Assembly: GCA_009781085.1 (NCBI GenBank)
Contig: WQYV01000019.1
Location: forward strand, 1 to 32,766
Source of the DNA: Betaproteobacteria bacterium
Lineage (GTDB): Bacteria > Pseudomonadota > Gammaproteobacteria > Burkholderiales > Rhodocyclaceae
Length of the DNA: 32,766 nt
Reading direction: 5' to 3'
The first letter of the stretch is position 1; every line of letters starts with the position of its first letter. Positions 8,390-15,166 of this stretch are shown here, piece by piece. The notes under the pieces are model-generated. The model saw only the letters and a list, made by a program, of their open reading frames with translations, was not told the origin of the DNA and did not search any database. The position numbers and the translations under genes were made by a program.

Positions 8390-8740
8390 TTACGCTGCAA
8401 GCCGCAGGCTCCGCCACGTACGGCCTCTGCTGACTTCTCGCTCCAACTCGACGCCGTTACCCTTTCAGGATCAAGGCAATATCCCTTCAGTAAGAACACA
8501 CTCTTTCATCGCACAACCGCCGCATCTATGCCACCTCGCCTTGGCCACAAGAGCTTTGCGGCACCTTGCCAGCTCGCCCTGTCCGGCAACGCCTTTTATG
8601 CGATTCTTGTTCATCGGCTCGCGATTTACACCACCACTTCCTTCCCACACTCGGTCGCCCTCATTAGTCGCGCTTCGCTCGCTGTGACCAGCTTACGGGA
8701 GAACCTGCTCCTCCAGGAGTGCGCCTATGCTTGGGTGCAC
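8192..8740 (-). mobile_element. Decayed 5' fragment of a bacterial group II intron
   Basis: Read on the minus strand from 8740, the segment starts GTGCACC and soon has GGCGCAC (8725-8719), which would pair with a 5' arm of GTGCGCC. The ancestral 5' end was therefore probably GTGCG, the group II consensus GUGYG. About 350 bases of GC-rich, open-frame-poor sequence follow, fitting domain I, and then a broken reverse transcriptase frame (8389-8192). Domains V and VI and most of the protein are absent, so it cannot splice or move by itself. The 5' end lies five bases after a terminator hairpin (8746-8780), the insertion geometry known for class C group II introns. The forward-strand open frames here are shadows of this structure. 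Confidence 0.6.
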
Positions 8741-8745
8741 CATAC

Positions 8746-8780
8746 AAACAAATGACCCGGGAAAACCGGGTCATTTGTTT
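8746..8780 (-). terminator. Strong hairpin terminator after the ccoG-ccoH-DUF3149 run
   Basis: A perfect 15-bp stem (8746-8760 with 8766-8780) encloses a five-base loop. On the minus strand the stem ends in TTTGTTT, a modest U tract. It lies 25 bases after the stop of the 54-residue microprotein gene, so it closes the minus-strand cco accessory transcript. It also forms the probable target site of the group II intron. Confidence 0.75.
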
Positions 8781-8804
8781 CGTGAAAGTCCCGGTGATCC
8801 TAAA

Positions 8805-8969
8805 TCAAGCCCTGGCATTCCGTTCACGCTGCTGTTTGGACGCGTTGCGCTCATCCTCCGCTATACGGCTCGAAAAATACCGCATAAAGAAAACCGCCAT
8901 AACAATAACGAAAACAATGGTAAAGAGACTAAGCAACCCAATCGGGGTCGTAAGCAATTCCAGCAGCAT
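8805..8969 (-). CDS. DUF3149-like small membrane protein
   Basis: A 54-residue protein with a single membrane helix. It starts MLLELLTTPIGLLSLFTIVF, continues through hydrophobic residues to about 28, and ends in a charged, highly polar tail (residues 35-54). An AAGGAGG ribosome site precedes the ATG at 8969 by nine bases. It lies 23 bases after ccoH on the same strand and before a terminator, so it is the last gene of the cco accessory run. Size, topology and position match the DUF3149 family seen next to cco genes in betaproteobacteria (from memory). A role as a small partner or assembly aid of the oxidase is a guess from position only. Confidence 0.75.
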   Translation of the reverse strand: MLLELLTTPIGLLSLFTIVFVIVMAVFFMRYFSSRIAEDERNASKQQRERNARA

Positions 8970-8992
8970 GGTAAGGTACCTCCTTCAAAAAT

Positions 8993-9562
8993 CTATGAAT
9001 CGGACGGCCTGATAGATTTGGCCTGATTGATACTACCCGATGGAAACGGCTCGATTGATACCTCCAATACCTCCGTTTCCTTCGGAATGTTGGCGTTCCC
9101 GACCATGCGCCACGTCCGGGACTCGTCCTCCAATTGAAATCGCCAGTTGCTTGGGTGCAAGGGTTCGAACGACCCTGAATACACGCCACCATCTCCCTTT
9201 TGCAGCAATACATGCTGATCGAACCTCTCTTGGGTGGAATGGATAATGGCCAAATGTAGTGTCGTGGGTAAATCCTTTTCCTGCGTGGCGGACAATTTGA
9301 CGCTTACCGACTTCTCACGCAGTGTTGCATGTGCCGACAACCCCAAATCCTTCGCATGTTTCTGCTTGTCGATGAGCATTGTGACTGCCATGTTTTCCTT
9401 TGAGTACTCATCGGTTACGGGGCTATCAACATTGAAATGTTTGGCAATAAAAAACAGGCTGAAGCTAACCACCACGGCAACTGCGGGCAAACCAAACAGG
9501 AACCACGGCCAGCCTTGTTTATACCAAGGTCCATTGTCGAGCATTTTAGAATCCGGTGTCAT
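8993..9562 (-). CDS. ccoH: Cbb3 oxidase assembly protein CcoH (FixH family)
   Basis: A 189-residue inner-membrane protein with a short cytoplasmic N-terminus (PWYKQGWPWFLFGLP) leading into one membrane helix at about residues 18-40, followed by a periplasmic beta-rich domain. This is the layout of FixH/CcoH, a single-span protein needed for stable assembly of the cbb3 oxidase and known to contact the CcoN-CcoO core. The GxWYxQxWPW opening is the clearest family mark. It starts 13 bases after ccoG, as usual in ccoGH pairs. Confidence 0.88.
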   Translation of the reverse strand: MTPDSKMLDNGPWYKQGWPWFLFGLPAVAVVVSFSLFFIAKHFNVDSPVTDEYSKENMAVTMLIDKQKHAKDLGLSAHATLREKSVSVKLSATQEKDLPTTLHLAIIHSTQERFDQHVLLQKGDGGVYSGSFEPLHPSNWRFQLEDESRTWRMVGNANIPKETEVLEVSIEPFPSGSINQAKSIRPSDS

Positions 9563-9575
9563 ATTTTCTCGCTCT

Positions 9576-11027
9576 CTATTTGGGATACAGGAAAACCGCT
9601 TTTTCGCGCCGCTTCACATTCGGGTCATCCGTGGAGACAATTTCGAAGTAAATTCGGTTCGACCCTGGTTGTCCAGCCCCGTCGGGAGCCTGCACCACCA
9701 TAATGACATCCAGGCTTCCTGTTGGTTCGACTAAAAACTGCTGTTTATCGCTGCTGATACGTATCCCTTCCAAACCATCCACCTTGACATCAAAAGTCCG
9801 TTCGGCTTCGGTCATGTTCATGAGTTTCAGCACGTAGTCATTTTCGACTTTCCCGCCGCTGACCACCCGCCCAGTTGGGGTCCGGTCACGGGCGACATCG
9901 ACCCGTAGCGGTATCCTTGTGACCAGCCCCCATACGAAAGCCGCAATGATTCCGAGCAATATCGTCCCATAAATCAGGGTACGCGGCCGCATGACATGGT
10001 GAACGATTTCCGATGACCCCCAGCCCTGCTTGAGGGCATTCTCGGTCGTAAAACGCACCAACCCACGCGGCAAGTTGATCTTATCCATGACTTGGTCACA
10101 GGCATCGACACAAGCCGCGCAACCAATACATTCGTACTGCAAACCCTTGCGGATGTCGACGCCAGTCGGGCACACTTGGACACAAATCCCACAATCAATG
10201 CAGTCGCCCTTGCCTGCCAGATCCTTCCCCTTGCGCAGCAAACCACGCGGTTCTCCGCGTGCCTCGTCGTAAGTCACCACCAGCGTATCCTGGTCGAACA
10301 TGACCGACTGGAAACGGGCATATGGGCACATGTACTTGCACACCTGCTCGCGCATAAACCCCGCGAACACGAAAGTAAAAGTGCCGTAGAAGAACATCCA
10401 GAACGTTTCCCAAGGGCCGAACCCGAAAGTTGGAACCGACGCCAGTAATTCTTTCACAGGCGAAAAATAGGCAACGAACGTGAAACCTATCCACAGCGCA
10501 AACGCAGCCCAAACCATGTATTTGGCCGATTTGAGTGCAAGCTTGCGCCCGCTTATCGGCGCCTTGTCAAGCTTCGCGCGTGCGGAATGGCCACCTTCGA
10601 TTTTCTCCTCAATCCACAGGAATATTTCCGTATAAACGGTTTGCGGGCAGGCATAGCCACACCACAAACGCCCTGCAATCGCAGTAAAAAAGAATAATGA
10701 ATACGCCGAAACGATCAGCAATACAGATAGGAAAAGAACATCCTGCGGCCAGAATACCCAGCCGAAAATATAAAACTTACGTTCAACCAGATGCAGCAGC
10801 ACGGCTTGGCGGCCATTCCAGGTTAACCAGGGTAGCCCGAAAAAAACAACCTGCGTCAGCCACACCAGTATCCAGCGCCACCTGGTAAACGAACCATGGG
10901 TGGAGCGTACATAGATTTTTTTGTGAGACGCATACAAACTGCCCCCCACCCCTGTCTCTTCTTCCTTGGAAGAAGGGGGAACCGAAGCGTCCGGAACTGT
11001 GTTCTCTGGGAGACCAGTATCACTCAT
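9576..11027 (-). CDS. ccoG: Cbb3 oxidase accessory protein CcoG (FixG/RdxA), polyferredoxin
   Basis: A 483-residue membrane iron-sulfur protein. It has several N-terminal helices with CGYACPQT (Cys123, Cys127), further cysteines in CKYMCPYARF (about 230-234), and two 4Fe-4S ferredoxin motifs, CIDCGICVQVCP (276-287) and CIGCAACVDACD (300-311). A C-terminal Ig-like periplasmic domain follows. CcoG is reported to act as a cupric reductase that supplies Cu(I) for cbb3 oxidase assembly. The longest frame begins at a TTG at 11033, but the ATG at 11027 gives the usual start and sits behind a GAAAGAG ribosome site. A strong terminator separates it from ccoP, so it may need its own promoter or read-through. 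Confidence 0.95.
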   Translation of the reverse strand: MSDTGLPENTVPDASVPPSSKEEETGVGGSLYASHKKIYVRSTHGSFTRWRWILVWLTQVVFFGLPWLTWNGRQAVLLHLVERKFYIFGWVFWPQDVLFLSVLLIVSAYSLFFFTAIAGRLWCGYACPQTVYTEIFLWIEEKIEGGHSARAKLDKAPISGRKLALKSAKYMVWAAFALWIGFTFVAYFSPVKELLASVPTFGFGPWETFWMFFYGTFTFVFAGFMREQVCKYMCPYARFQSVMFDQDTLVVTYDEARGEPRGLLRKGKDLAGKGDCIDCGICVQVCPTGVDIRKGLQYECIGCAACVDACDQVMDKINLPRGLVRFTTENALKQGWGSSEIVHHVMRPRTLIYGTILLGIIAAFVWGLVTRIPLRVDVARDRTPTGRVVSGGKVENDYVLKLMNMTEAERTFDVKVDGLEGIRISSDKQQFLVEPTGSLDVIMVVQAPDGAGQPGSNRIYFEIVSTDDPNVKRREKAVFLYPK

Positions 11028-11073
11028 AAGCAAACTCTTTCAAGCTAATCTGGATAACTTGGCAACACACACA

Positions 11074-11115
11074 AAAAGCACCCCATGAGCATGTCTCTTC
11101 CCATAGGGCGCTTTT
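11074..11115 (-). terminator. Rho-independent terminator after ccoP
   Basis: AAAAGCACCCCATG (11074-11087) pairs with CATAGGGCGCTTTT (11102-11115) over 14 positions with two G-T wobbles, around a 14-base loop. On the minus strand it ends in TTTTT, eight bases after the ccoP stop. It should end most ccoNOQP transcripts before ccoG. Confidence 0.8.
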
Positions 11116-11123
11116 GTTGTTGC

Positions 11124-12056
11124 TTACTTCTTGCTCAGGCTATACACATACGCAGCCAGGAGGTTCAGCTTGGCATCGTCAAGGAAATGCTTCCAGGTTG
11201 GCATGGCGTTGTTACGGCCATGTGTAATTCCGTCGACGATGGTTTCCAACTTGCTGTCATACAACCAGATGTCGTCGGTCAGATTGGGAGCTCCCAATCC
11301 GGCGAAAGCAGCCCCCTTCGCGAGAGCGCCTTTCCCATCCTTCCCATGACATAGCGCACACTTGCCTTCTTCCTCAAAAAGGGGCTTGCCGCGCTCCGCA
11401 CGAGCAGCATCCGCAGTTTTGCCAGAAAGAGTCAGCACGTAGTTAGCCACATCCACGATCTGCTCTGGCGTGAGGTCGAGGTCACTACCCTTGGTCATCA
11501 CCCCAGGACGACCCTCAGCAATGGTAGTCTTGATGGTTTCCGGGTCGCCGCCATACAGCCAGTCATTGTCGGTCAGATTCGGGTATCCCTTGGAACCTTT
11601 GCCTGACGAACCATGGCACTGCGTACAATAGGTCAGGAACAGGCGTTGCCCCGTCGCCATTGCGTTCTTGTCTGTCGCCAAGGTAGCCAAGTTTTGATTT
11701 CCGGCATACTTTTCGAGGCTAAAGGTTTCTTTGCCTTTCCGTACTTCTTCGGCATATTCCCTGCGCAATCCGGAATCCCTCTCCGGAGTATCACTGTTCC
11801 TGCTGCCGAATCCCGGGTAAATCACGAGATAAACGATTGAGAAAAGGACGGTCACCACGAACAGAATCAACCACCAGCGCGGTAGCGGGTTGTTGTATTC
11901 CCTGAGGGTTTCATCCCACACATGCCCTTTCATCTGAGGGGCGCCCGATCCTTGCGATGTCATGTTCGCAACCATCAGGATGAGACAGAGTACCAGGCCA
12001 AACGCAACCAAGCCCGCTACGTACAAGTCCCAAAAACCGCTGATAAAGTCAGCCAT
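11124..12056 (-). CDS. ccoP: Cbb3-type cytochrome c oxidase subunit III CcoP (diheme c)
   Basis: A 310-residue subunit that passes electrons from soluble cytochrome c to CcoO and the CcoN active site. Two membrane helices (about 11-31 and 61-81) precede two periplasmic cytochrome c domains with heme motifs CTQCH (144-148) and CALCH (233-237). Axial methionines are plausibly those in the PGVMTKG and NNAMPTW segments. The two-helix N-terminus and two hemes are typical of proteobacterial CcoP. The start ATG follows a purine-rich AAGGAAGGAATGA ribosome site, three bases after the ccoQ stop. It is the last gene of ccoNOQP. Confidence 0.96.
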   Translation of the reverse strand: MADFISGFWDLYVAGLVAFGLVLCLILMVANMTSQGSGAPQMKGHVWDETLREYNNPLPRWWLILFVVTVLFSIVYLVIYPGFGSRNSDTPERDSGLRREYAEEVRKGKETFSLEKYAGNQNLATLATDKNAMATGQRLFLTYCTQCHGSSGKGSKGYPNLTDNDWLYGGDPETIKTTIAEGRPGVMTKGSDLDLTPEQIVDVANYVLTLSGKTADAARAERGKPLFEEEGKCALCHGKDGKGALAKGAAFAGLGAPNLTDDIWLYDSKLETIVDGITHGRNNAMPTWKHFLDDAKLNLLAAYVYSLSKK

Positions 12057-12059
12057 TTG

Positions 12060-12272
12060 TCATTCCTTCCTTTCAACCGGACTTACCGGTAGGTCATCAT
12101 CAGTCAGAGGCAACTGCGCCGCTTCGTCAAACCTTGCCTTGGCACGCTTGCTGAATACCGCCCAGGAACAGAGGTACAAAAAACACAGCAGGCACACTAT
12201 TATGACGATGGTTCTTACATCTTCCTTCGTCATATTCTTGACAAAATCGACAAGAGTTTCCAAAAAACCCAT
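12060..12272 (-). CDS. ccoQ: Cbb3-type oxidase subunit IV CcoQ (FixQ)
   Basis: A 70-residue single-helix protein, with hydrophobic residues about 20-42 (TIVIIVCLLCFLYLCSWAVF) and a charged cytoplasmic tail that includes LPLTDDDLP. CcoQ is a small non-redox subunit that stabilises the CcoP-CcoNO contact. It lies between ccoO and ccoP with close spacing and has a GGAGG ribosome site. It is somewhat longer than the shortest CcoQ proteins but normal for betaproteobacteria. Confidence 0.92.
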   Translation of the reverse strand: MGFLETLVDFVKNMTKEDVRTIVIIVCLLCFLYLCSWAVFSKRAKARFDEAAQLPLTDDDLPVSPVERKE

Positions 12273-12290
12273 CGCGGCACAGCCTCCACT

Positions 12291-12968
12291 TTATTGAGCG
12301 ATAAGACGCGCCGTACCCAACCCCTGGAGATAGGCGATCAAGGCATCGAGCTCCGTCTTGCCTTTTAGGGCATCTGGCGCTTTTTCAATGTCGCCTGGGG
12401 AGTAAGGCGTAATAACGTTACCCTGACTGTCCTTGGGTCTTATGACCAAGTTCATTGCCTCCATTTGGGTTTTGATATCGGGCATGTTGATGATCGCCTT
12501 GTCGAATGGCCGGTCGAGCCACGTAAATGCTGGCATATTCGACTCTGCCACGACGCTGCGCGGGTCGAGCAGATGCTGACGATGCCAGTTATCCGAGTAA
12601 CGCCCACCAACACGCGCCAAATCCGGCCCGGTACGCTTAGAACCCCATTGGAACGGATGGTCGTAAATGAACTCACCCGCAACGGAGAAAGCACCATAGC
12701 GTTGTGTTTCGGCCCGGAACGGACGGATCATCTGCGAGTGGCAGTTGTAGCAGCATTCCCGAATGTAGATGTAGCGGCCAGCCAAGCGGAGCGGATCGTA
12801 GGGTTTCACGTCGAGGGCTGCGCCCTTGTCGTCGATCGCCGTTGTCGTCGACTTTTGGAAGAACTGCGGCACGATTTCCACGATCCCCCCCACACTTATA
12901 GTCAGCAGTGAGAGGACGATCAGCAGAAATACGCTGCGCTCGATCGCATCATGTTTTGATTCAGCCAT
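12291..12968 (-). CDS. ccoO: Cbb3-type oxidase subunit II CcoO (monoheme cytochrome c)
   Basis: A 225-residue membrane-anchored cytochrome c. One N-terminal helix (about 13-33) is followed by a periplasmic domain with the heme-binding CYNCHSQMIRPFRAETQRYG segment (CYNCH at 73-77). The axial Met is probably in SNMPAF. The conserved GGRYSDNWHRQHLLDPR and YLQGLGT stretches confirm CcoO. It accepts electrons from CcoP and delivers them to the heme b of CcoN. A strong GGAGG ribosome site precedes the ATG at 12968, 14 bases after ccoN. Confidence 0.97.
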   Translation of the reverse strand: MAESKHDAIERSVFLLIVLSLLTISVGGIVEIVPQFFQKSTTTAIDDKGAALDVKPYDPLRLAGRYIYIRECCYNCHSQMIRPFRAETQRYGAFSVAGEFIYDHPFQWGSKRTGPDLARVGGRYSDNWHRQHLLDPRSVVAESNMPAFTWLDRPFDKAIINMPDIKTQMEAMNLVIRPKDSQGNVITPYSPGDIEKAPDALKGKTELDALIAYLQGLGTARLIAQ

Positions 12969-12982
12969 GTTTTTTCCTCCGC

Positions 12983-14407
12983 TTAAGCGTGAGCGGCGAC
13001 CGGAGCCACCACTGGTGCGTCATAGGCTTTCTCACCGACGATAGTCTTGAGCATGTTGTAGAACATGACCAGCATGCCAGTGAGGAAGAGTGTACCGCCT
13101 ATGAGGCGAATAACGTAGAACGGGTACTTCGCTTTGACGGCGTCGATGAATGCATAGGCCAACGTGCCATCCGGATTGGTCTGACGCCACATCAAGCCTT
13201 CCATTACGCCCGAAATCCACATCGAAGCGACGTAGAGCACGATACCGATGGTCGCAATCCAGAAGTGGGTATTAATGAGCTTGGTGCTGTACATCTCGGT
13301 CTTGCCATAGAGGCGCGGCAACAGGAAATATATTGCGCCGATCGAGATCATCGCCACCCAGCCCAGCGCGCCGGAGTGCACGTGGCCAATCGTCCAGTCA
13401 GTGTAGTGCGAAAGGGCATTCACGCTCTTCACCGACATCATCGGGCCTTCAAACGTTGACATGCCGTAGAACGACAGCGAGGTGACAAGGAATTTCAGGA
13501 TCGGGTCGGTGCGCAGCTTATGCCAGGCACCTGACAGGGTCATGATGCCATTGATCATGCCACCCCAGGACGGAGCCAACAGAATCAGTGAAAATAGCAT
13601 ACCGACGGATTGCGCCCAGTCAGGCAGCGCGGTGTAATGCAGGTGGTGCGGACCCGCCCACATATAGGTGAAGATCAGCGCCCAGAAGTGTACGACCGAC
13701 AGACGATACGAATAAACCGGGCGGTCGGCCTGCTTCGGCACGAAGTAGTACATCATGCCCAGGAAGCCTGCCGTCAGGAAGAAACCCACCGCGTTATGCC
13801 CGTACCACCATTGCACCATCGCATCCTGCACGCCGGCGTAAACCGAGTAGGACTTGAAGAGGGAAACCGGGATTTCGGCGCTATTGGTGATGTGCAGGAT
13901 AGCCACAGCGATGATGAAAGCCGCGTAGAACCAGTTCGACACGTAGATGTGGGACACCTTGCGGATTGCGAGCGTTCCGAAAAACACGATCGCGTAAGAC
14001 ACCCAGACCACGGCAATCAGGATATCGATCGGCCATTCGAGCTCAGCGTATTCCTTACCGGTCGTTAAACCAAGAGGAAGGGAGACGGCAGCCAGAAGAA
14101 TGATTAGTTGCCAGCCCCAGAAAACGAAAGTTGCCAATCCTGGAGCAAACAGCGGCGTATGACAGGTTCGCTGTACAGAATAAAGCGATGTCGCGAACAG
14201 GGCGCAACCACCAAATGCGAAAATGACTGCGTTGGTATGTAGCGGACGTAACCTACCGTATTGCAAGATTTCGTGCAGGTTCAGTTGGGGCCATATGAGC
14301 TGTGCCGCGACGATAACGCCGACAAGCATGCCCACGATACCCCATACCACCGTCATGATGGCAAACTGGCGCACGACTTTGTAGTTATAAGTCGTTTGCG
14401 ATTGCAT
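12983..14407 (-). CDS. ccoN: Cbb3-type cytochrome c oxidase subunit I CcoN
   Basis: A 474-residue catalytic subunit of the high-affinity terminal oxidase, which reduces oxygen to water and pumps protons across the inner membrane. About twelve helices are present. Metal ligands visible are His57 in RPLHTNAV, His204 in [11 protein letters not shown], His254-His255 in AGPHHLHYT, and His342/His344 in GHVHSGALG; Tyr248 in FTYMW is the likely active-site tyrosine of the cbb3 class. The frame extends 13 codons upstream to 14446, but the ATG at 14407 has an AAGAGGTGA ribosome site and gives the family N-terminus. An FNR-dependent promoter lies about 75-120 bases upstream. Confidence 0.97.
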   Translation of the reverse strand: MQSQTTYNYKVVRQFAIMTVVWGIVGMLVGVIVAAQLIWPQLNLHEILQYGRLRPLHTNAVIFAFGGCALFATSLYSVQRTCHTPLFAPGLATFVFWGWQLIILLAAVSLPLGLTTGKEYAELEWPIDILIAVVWVSYAIVFFGTLAIRKVSHIYVSNWFYAAFIIAVAILHITNSAEIPVSLFKSYSVYAGVQDAMVQWWYGHNAVGFFLTAGFLGMMYYFVPKQADRPVYSYRLSVVHFWALIFTYMWAGPHHLHYTALPDWAQSVGMLFSLILLAPSWGGMINGIMTLSGAWHKLRTDPILKFLVTSLSFYGMSTFEGPMMSVKSVNALSHYTDWTIGHVHSGALGWVAMISIGAIYFLLPRLYGKTEMYSTKLINTHFWIATIGIVLYVASMWISGVMEGLMWRQTNPDGTLAYAFIDAVKAKYPFYVIRLIGGTLFLTGMLVMFYNMLKTIVGEKAYDAPVVAPVAAHA

Positions 14408-14456
14408 GTGAGTCACCTCTTGGTTAAAAAACTTTTTTGATACCATTAACAGAACC

Positions 14457-14479
14457 GAGAACAGTGAGACGCTGTTCTC
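14457..14479 (-). other. Hairpin at the 5' end of the ccoN leader
   Basis: GAGAACAG (14457-14464) and CTGTTCTC (14472-14479) form an 8-bp stem with a 7-base loop. If transcription starts near 14481, as the FNR promoter geometry predicts, the hairpin sits at the extreme 5' end of the ccoNOQP mRNA, a position known to protect messages from RppH/RNase E decay. Confidence 0.55.
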
Positions 14480-14488
14480 GTCGGCTGA

Positions 14489-14494
14489 AGAATA
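14489..14494 (-). promoter_or_regulatory. -10 element of the FNR-dependent ccoN promoter
   Basis: TATTCT on the minus strand lies 21 bases after the FNR box (14516-14529). That is the spacing for a class II FNR promoter centred near -41.5, with a start site near 14481, about 74 bases before the ccoN ATG. Confidence 0.6.
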
Positions 14495-14515
14495 CCTTCA
14501 GGCCGAATCTACAAT

Positions 14516-14529
14516 TTGATACAGATCAA
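14516..14529 (-). promoter_or_regulatory. FNR box upstream of ccoN
   Basis: The site TTGAT-ACAG-ATCAA (plus-strand reading) matches the FNR consensus perfectly. It is centred about 115 bases before the ccoN start. A TATAAT (14530-14535, minus) just upstream of the box lacks a good -35 and may be chance. Activation of ccoNOQP under oxygen limitation is the expected outcome. Confidence 0.85.
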
Positions 14530-14749
14530 ATTATAGAGGGGTGTATTTTATTGCATTTCGCCGCAGACATGAACAGCTATCGCGTTTTGACCCGTATCAC
14601 GGACTGCGGGCCAAAGCGGAACAGGCAGCGTGGTAACCCGGAGAACCCTGTAGCCGCGCAGCGTGCCCCTGACAGGAGGCTTGGGCAATACAACATCCGA
14701 ACTGAGCGGAAATTGGGAAAATGTTGGGGAAAAGACAAAATTTCAGGCG

Positions 14750-14853
14750 AAAAAAAGGGTGCGTATACCATACACGCACCCCCAACCCCAACAGAGAGAC
14801 AAAACCTCAGAGCCAACTGGGCACTCAAAAACCCCCAGTTGCCTCTTGGAAAC
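14750..14853 (-). ncRNA. Candidate FNR-activated small RNA in the ccoS-ccoN gap
   Basis: The predicted start (14853) is set by the FNR-like box and -10 upstream; the end is set by a Rho-independent terminator. The roughly 104-nt RNA has three parts: a 13-position stem (14834-14846 with 14809-14821, one mismatch) with a 12-base loop; a single-stranded stretch of about 27 bases containing UUUUGUCUCUCUGUU; and the terminator hairpin with seven Us, suited to Hfq binding. The CUCUCU run could pair with purine-rich ribosome sites. No open frame with a start and ribosome site is seen inside. It is analogous in logic to FnrS of enterobacteria and AniS of Neisseria, but I see no sequence relation. It could alternatively be the 3' UTR of the ccoI-ccoS transcript. 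Confidence 0.5.
14757..14781 (-). terminator. Rho-independent terminator in the ccoS-ccoN gap
   Basis: GGGTGCGT (14757-14764) pairs with ACGCACCC (14774-14781) around a nine-base loop. On the minus strand it is followed directly by seven Ts (14756-14750). It ends the candidate small RNA and also any read-through from ccoI-ccoS, which insulates the ccoN promoter. Confidence 0.85.
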
Positions 14854-14860
14854 AATTGAC

Positions 14861-14866
14861 AGTATG
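14861..14866 (-). promoter_or_regulatory. -10 element of the candidate small RNA promoter
   Basis: CATACT (four of six consensus bases) lies 21 bases after the FNR-like box at 14888-14901, exactly the same spacing as at ccoN. It predicts a start near 14853. Confidence 0.45.
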
Positions 14867-14887
14867 CCCCGTTTCAGTCCTGTTCAT

Positions 14888-14901
14888 TTGATACAAGTCA
14901 A
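14888..14901 (-). promoter_or_regulatory. FNR-like box between ccoS and ccoN
   Basis: The site TTGAT-ACAA-GTCAA (plus-strand reading) matches nine of the ten fixed FNR positions. It lies 52 bases after the ccoS stop and about 480 bases before ccoN, with a terminator in between, so it is badly placed for ccoN and well placed for the short transcript ending at 14750. Confidence 0.65.
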
Positions 14902-14952
14902 AGCAAACGCTTGTTGTTCGTGCTTTCCCGGCAGCTCAAAACATCTGCCCCA

Positions 14953-15159
14953 TCATGGTTTCTGAAGTCGGCCTTCTTCCGCCGTCCCGGTGTCATCTTT
15001 CCTGCGAACCGGTTCATCCCGGTCGTCGAACAGGATACGGTACGCTGGTCCTTCAAGATCGTCGTATTGCCCAGATCGCAACGCCCACCAGAACATCGCA
15101 CCGATAATGAACACTATCAGTACCGAAATCGGAATCAACAGGTAAAGACTTTCTTCCAT
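14953..15159 (-). CDS. ccoS: Cbb3 oxidase maturation protein CcoS
   Basis: A 68-residue protein with one N-terminal membrane helix (MEESLYLLIPISVLIVFIIG) followed by the family motif WWALRSGQYDDLEGPAYRIL and a short polar tail. CcoS is required for insertion of heme and copper cofactors into the cbb3 oxidase. It starts 7 bases after ccoI, the usual order in ccoIS pairs. The FWxxxxGQFDDLE-type motif makes the assignment firm despite the small size. Confidence 0.95.
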   Translation of the reverse strand: MEESLYLLIPISVLIVFIIGAMFWWALRSGQYDDLEGPAYRILFDDRDEPVRRKDDTGTAEEGRLQKP

Positions 15160-15166
15160 TTTTGCC

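Noticed and set aside
8247-8755. Plus-strand open frames of 146 and 158 codons after uspA
   Set aside because: Both are antisense to the group II intron relic, have no convincing ribosome sites, and give proteins with no domain features.
14437-14859. Plus- and minus-strand open frames in the ccoS-ccoN gap
   Set aside because: They run across the FNR boxes, hairpins and terminator and lack ribosome sites; regulatory and RNA explanations fit better.
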